From Sphingobacterium sp. UBA6711 (GTDB lineage Bacteria; Bacteroidota; Bacteroidia; Sphingobacteriales; Sphingobacteriaceae): DNA of 9,080 nucleotides. The DNA lies in contig DKIT01000174.1 in the NCBI GenBank assembly GCA_002454415.1, forward strand, positions 32,969-42,048, written 5' to 3'. Made by a program: the position numbers and the translations under genes. This document shows positions 6,317 to 9,080 of the stretch, piece after piece. Within the stretch, counting starts at the first letter, position 1; every line of letters begins with the position of its first letter. Under the pieces are notes generated by a model, which ran no database searches, was not told the DNA's origin, and worked only from the letters and a program-made list of their open reading frames with translations.

Positions 6317-7344
6317 CTAATAGTAATGTTTTCCTTTAATCAATAAATCCTGCTGTTTACTGTCGCAAACCGCATAGGAAAAGCCCTGTTGTAACGCATA
6401 GGCCCCATATTCGCCTTTTTTATTCATTGCTAAGAATCCAACTTGGATTTCCTTTGCAATTGCCGGTTTCTTCTTCACGATACGCATGACGGCTTCCTTA
6501 CAGGCATCTTCTGGAGAATATCCCTGACGCATCAATTCAACCACCAAAAAACTACTACATTCCGTATCACTTCTTCACCTACTCCGGTAGACGTAGCTCC
6601 ACCTACTTCATTATCGACATAAAGACCGGCACCAATAATAGGACTATCTCCTACCCTGCCATGCATCTTGAAAGCCATACCGCTTGTTGTACAGGCTCCC
6701 GAAATATTGCCATTGGCGTCAAGTGCCAACATACCAATGGTATCGTGATTATATTGGTTTCCCGGCAAGCGTTCCGCCGCAAAGGACTGATTTTCAATAT
6801 TGGCTACGGGTTTGTATTTTTTCTCCTTCAACCATTCTTTCCATGCTTTTTCGCCTTCTGGAGTTAGTAGGTTTTCTTCCTTAAAACCATTTTCCAAAGC
6901 AAACTGCAATGCTCCTTCGCCTACAAGCATTACGTGCGGTGTTTTTTCCATGACCAAGCGCGCCACTGAAATCGGATGGCCAATTTTTTCCATTCCGGCA
7001 ACAGCACCGCAATTACCATCAGCATCCATAATGCAGGCATCGAGGGTCACATGGCCATCGCGATCGGGATAGCCCCCTTTACCAACGGTCATATTTTTCA
7101 GATCGGCTTCGGGCACACGTACGCCTTGCTCAACAGCATCCAATGCCTTCCCTCCTTTTGATAATATTTCCCAAGCGGCTTTATTTGCTGCAATACCAAA
7201 GTCCCAGGTTGAAATTACAATGGGGTATTTTTTCACATTCGTTTTCGCTCCAATCGACAATCCTTTTGCATCAAATGCCGTTAATGTCCCCGCCGCAGTA
7301 GCAGCAATAAAACCTTTCTTAATAAAATCACGTCTTGAACTCAT
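6317..7344 (-). pseudogene. Tat-exported N4-(beta-N-acetylglucosaminyl)-L-asparaginase, frameshifted
   Basis: Glycosylasparaginase of the Ntn-hydrolase superfamily; intact enzymes cut the GlcNAc-Asn bond of glycoasparagine after autocleavage. The first frame (7344-6532) starts with the twin-arginine motif SRRDFIKK (residues 3-10) and a hydrophobic signal (11-24), so export through Tat is expected. The alpha part has TLDACIMDADGNCGAVAGME (100-119). The autocleavage site is NHDTIGM (199-205), with Thr202 the nucleophile, followed by TTSG (219-222) and GRVGDSPIIGAGLY (229-242), which carries the Arg230/Asp233 substrate contacts. After V263 the frame runs into VVFWWLN and a stop. The next frame continues at once with FLVVELMRQGYSPEDACKEA to the stop at 6317. 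Restoring one base near 6545-6556 gives 342 residues, close to the roughly 340-residue Flavobacterium-type enzyme. Without it about 80 C-terminal residues are lost, so activity is unlikely. Either a G was lost between 6555 and 6556 or a T was lost from the T6 run at 6546-6551. Confidence 0.9.
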
Positions 7345-7356
7345 TTCCTTATTACT

Positions 7357-7370
7357 ATTTTATATAAAAT
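7357..7370. repeat. 14-bp perfect palindrome ATTTTATATAAAAT upstream of the asparaginase
   Basis: It is fully self-complementary and lies 13-26 bases before the asparaginase ATG. The all-A/T make-up means it could be part of a promoter or a chance palindrome rather than an operator. Confidence 0.3.
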
Positions 7371-7616
7371 CGCTATCTATCAATCCGGCAAAAGCTCGAT
7401 TATTAAAACTGCTCCAATTTCATGCTTCGATCTGCTATGGAGCATATTATGCTTCATTTTTTGGGTCCCGAAGTAAATTGAAGAATTTTGACTTCACAAT
7501 CTATAAGCAATATTACAAAATGGTTTTAGCAATTAGATGATTTAATTAAAATTAAACCCAAACATTCGTTTTTTAGCAACATAATATCAAAATCACTTAA
7601 AAATCGACAATAAAAA

Positions 7617-7648
7617 TTGACTTATATTATGAATTAATCCTATCTTTA
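7617..7648 (+). promoter_or_regulatory. Promoter of the NlpC/P60-epimerase operon
   Basis: TTG at 7617-7619 and TATCTTTA at 7641-7648 are separated by 21 bases, close to the Bacteroidota TTG/TAnnTTTG pattern with one mismatch in the last base. The predicted start near 7655 leaves a leader of only about ten bases before the ATG at 7666. The A-rich sequence before that ATG has no Shine-Dalgarno motif, as is usual in this phylum. Confidence 0.5.
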
Positions 7649-7665
7649 GAAACAAACTAATTCGC

Positions 7666-8892
7666 ATGAAAAACACGCTAAAATTCGCTATTATAGCCTA
7701 TGCAAGCCTTATTGGTACGGGTAGTAGCCAGGCACAGCAGCTGGATTCCACCACTTATTTCAAAATTAAAGAGTTGCAAGAAAACGTAAAACGTGAATAT
7801 GCTCCGGATAAAAGAACCAAGATTGTGGCCATCCAAAAAGCGGATATAGCGCAAAACCAATATGTGCTTGAAACAACCGAGAAAGATGCGCAGTTCGTTC
7901 TCCAACAAAAGGCAAAAGAAATCTCGGCCAATATTCAGGTACAGCTATTGCCTGACGCGAGTGTGGGAGAAAAGACGGCTGGAGTCATTAGACTTTCGGT
8001 TGCTAACATGCGTACTTTTCCAGATAATGCGGCAGAATTGACCAGTCAGGTTTTATTGGGCACACAGGTTGACCTCTTGCAGAAAAAGAGTGGCGATTAC
8101 CGTGTTCGTACTCCTGACGGCTATATCGCTTGGGTACCCAGTTCATCCATTGAGGCAATGGACAAAACCATGTTGGCAAATTGGCGGCAAGCGGAAAAAG
8201 TGATCTATACCGCTGAATTCGGAAAATCGTATTCTGAAGCCAATGAAAAAAGCCAACGCGTTTCGGACCTGGTCTATGGCGATATCCTGCAGTTAAAAGG
8301 GCAAAAAGGTAGTTTTTATGAAATCGCTTATCCGGATGGAAGATTGGGATACATCAAAAAATCAGAAAGCCTGACATTAAAAAATTGGTTGGACACACGC
8401 CAACCAACAGCAGAAAACATTATTGCCAGCGCGAAAACGATGTTGGGCCTGCGCTATTTATGGGGGGGGACATCGGTGAAAGGTGTAGACTGCAGCGGTT
8501 TCACTAAAACAAGCTTCTTTATGAATGGCTTTGTGATTCCTCGCGATGCATCTCAACAGGTACTTGCAGGTGAAAAAATAGACATATTGGATCAAGAGGG
8601 ACATTTTGACCCCGAGAAAGCGCTAAAAAACCTAAAACCCGCGGACTTGCTTTTCTTTGCTGCCGGTAAAAACAGTAATCCAAATGCACGTGTCACCCAT
8701 GTTGCGCTTTATATCGGTAATGGCACCTTTATTCACGCCGCCGGATTAGTGCGCATCAACAGCATGCTAAAGGACGCCAGCAATTATGATGATTTTCAGA
8801 CCCGTACTGTGGTTGCTGCACGCCGTTACCTCGGTGCCCACGATAGCGCAATACAGAAAGTCGTTGAAAGCAATTATTACAACAATAAATAA
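7666..8892 (+). CDS. Exported SH3b-NlpC/P60 muropeptide endopeptidase (YkfC-like)
   Basis: A 408-residue cysteine peptidase predicted to cut the gamma-D-Glu-diamino acid bond of cell-wall peptides that carry a free N-terminal L-Ala, as characterised YkfC enzymes do. An N-terminal signal peptide (about 1-24, ending SSQAQ) has no lipobox Cys, so a soluble periplasmic location is expected. An N-terminal region with LETTEKDAQ (68-76) and LLPDASVGEK (94-103) leads into SH3b domain 1 (about 106-165, SVANMRTFPD to GYIAWVPSSS) and SH3b domain 2 (about 185-240, with DGRLGYIKKSE). The NlpC/P60 domain (about 248-390) has nucleophile Cys276 in VDCSGF, RDASQQ (293-298), His345 in THVALYIG and His357 in FIHAAG; the 12-residue His-His spacing fits the family. 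An uninterrupted G8 tract (8462-8469) encodes the Gly-Gly at 267-268, just before the active Cys. The neighbouring epimerase gene starts 8 bases after the stop and acts on the expected product, which strengthens the call. Confidence 0.92.
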   Translation: MKNTLKFAIIAYASLIGTGSSQAQQLDSTTYFKIKELQENVKREYAPDKRTKIVAIQKADIAQNQYVLETTEKDAQFVLQQKAKEISANIQVQLLPDASVGEKTAGVIRLSVANMRTFPDNAAELTSQVLLGTQVDLLQKKSGDYRVRTPDGYIAWVPSSSIEAMDKTMLANWRQAEKVIYTAEFGKSYSEANEKSQRVSDLVYGDILQLKGQKGSFYEIAYPDGRLGYIKKSESLTLKNWLDTRQPTAENIIASAKTMLGLRYLWGGTSVKGVDCSGFTKTSFFMNGFVIPRDASQQVLAGEKIDILDQEGHFDPEKALKNLKPADLLFFAAGKNSNPNARVTHVALYIGNGTFIHAAGLVRINSMLKDASNYDDFQTRTVVAARRYLGAHDSAIQKVVESNYYNNK

Positions 8893-8900
8893 ACATAAAG

Positions 8901-9080
8901 ATGAGCAATCAATCTGAATGGATTAGTAAAGATTTTGGGGCCTTTAAATTGAGATTTAGACCTTACACGCTAACTTTGCGCCATGTCTTTACAGTAGCTT
9001 CCTTTAGCCGAAGCACAACACCGGTTGTATTGACCGAACTAGAGTATGATGGCATTATCGGTTATGGTGAAGCGAGTATG
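8901..9080 (+). CDS. Dipeptide (L-Ala-D/L-Glu) epimerase, N-terminal part (partial)
   Basis: The frame is open from ATG 8901 to the window edge and gives the first 60 residues. LTLRHVFTVASFSRSTTPVV (25-44) followed by VLTELEYDGIIGYGEASM (about 43-60) is the capping-domain start of the enolase superfamily, in the form seen in L-Ala-D/L-Glu epimerases (hydrophobic strand, F-S-R-S-T loop, then GYGEAS). Such enzymes interconvert L-Ala-D-Glu and L-Ala-L-Glu so that cell-wall dipeptides can be broken down. The catalytic lysines and metal ligands lie outside the window, so substrate specificity cannot be confirmed here. It has no signal peptide, so a cytoplasmic location is expected. It is 8 bases behind the NlpC/P60 peptidase gene and surely in its operon. 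A chloromuconate/o-succinylbenzoate-type enzyme is the less likely alternative. Confidence 0.82.
   Translation, partial: MSNQSEWISKDFGAFKLRFRPYTLTLRHVFTVASFSRSTTPVVLTELEYDGIIGYGEASM

Larger units (their letters stand above)
7345..7665. other. Divergent intergenic region between the asparaginase and NlpC/P60 genes
   Basis: These 321 bases hold the promoters of two divergent genes. At the left edge is the palindrome at 7357-7370, at the right edge the NlpC/P60 promoter at 7617-7648. Between them are two weak dyads: GCTCCA/TGGAGC (7411-7416, 7438-7443) and AGCATA-T-TATGCT (7441-7453). The rest is AT-rich with no believable gene; the open frame that crosses it on the plus strand starts inside the asparaginase gene and has no family-like sequence. 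No clear promoter for the asparaginase was found. Confidence 0.6.

Noticed and set aside
6545..6556. Programmed -1 frameshifting in the asparaginase
   Set aside because: The zero-frame codons are GTT TTT TGG, which do not form a proper X-XXY-YYZ slippery heptamer, and such recoding is not known to me in this family; a plain lesion or error is simpler.
5569..7428. Shared 10-mer TTCATGCTTC in two intergenic regions (5569-5578 and 7419-7428)
   Set aside because: Dozens of repeated 10-mers are expected by chance in a window of this size and the flanks do not match.
7380..7457. Minus-strand 25-codon frame (MKHNMLHSRS...) upstream of the asparaginase
   Set aside because: Too short, no recognisable features and no promoter or start signal; it lies in AT-rich intergenic DNA.
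7220..7540. Plus-strand 106-codon open frame spanning the asparaginase start and the intergenic region
   Set aside because: Its first part is antisense to the Tat signal region of a well-supported gene and the rest has no family-like sequence.
1..9080. Defence system, CRISPR array, insertion sequence, prophage, tRNA or rRNA
   Set aside because: No spaced repeats, transposase or integrase motifs, terminal repeats, cloverleaf or rRNA sequence are visible; the gene content is ordinary chromosomal.

Overview
The window looks like chromosomal core sequence from a Bacteroidota bacterium, most likely Sphingobacteriaceae (Sphingobacterium or a close relative). The clues are: moderately AT-rich DNA; almost no Shine-Dalgarno sequences before starts; several promoter-like sites fitting the Bacteroidota pattern TTG-N(19-21)-TAnnTTTG; and protein types typical of the group (a long ParC with an acidic tail, a Tat-exported glycosylasparaginase, an SH3b-NlpC/P60 lipid-free exported peptidase followed by a dipeptide epimerase). 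The genus is an inference from general resemblance.

Layout, left to right. 1-192 is the C-terminal end of an MFS-type transporter. 391-1979 is a two-gene ABC exporter (multi-spanning membrane protein, then ATPase, overlapping by ATGA). It is followed at 2007-2549 by a GNAT acetyltransferase whose reading frame is cut by one TAA codon inside the acetyl-CoA-binding motif. An AT-rich hairpin cluster with a T tract closes this unit. 2699-5428 is parC (topoisomerase IV subunit A), ended by a strong hairpin with A and T tracts on its two sides that can serve both strands. On the minus strand follow msrA (6120-5605) and a Tat-signal glycosylasparaginase (7344-6317) broken by a single-base frameshift. 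A 321-base divergent intergenic region leads to 7666-8892, an exported SH3b-SH3b-NlpC/P60 peptidase, and 8 bases after it the start of an L-Ala-D/L-Glu-type dipeptide epimerase that runs off the right edge.

Functional links. The last two genes form a credible cell-wall peptide recycling pair: the peptidase would cut muropeptides to L-Ala-D-Glu and the epimerase would convert this to L-Ala-L-Glu. The ABC pair is a self-contained exporter of unknown substrate. ParC and MsrA are housekeeping (DNA decatenation; repair of oxidised methionine).

I see no mobile element, CRISPR array, tRNA, rRNA or clearly new multi-gene system. The most notable signals are two otherwise intact genes each broken by one nucleotide change, two long homopolymers placed in catalytic parts of intact genes (A9 in the ABC ATPase signature, G8 just before the NlpC/P60 active cysteine), and several inverted repeats at promoters and leaders.
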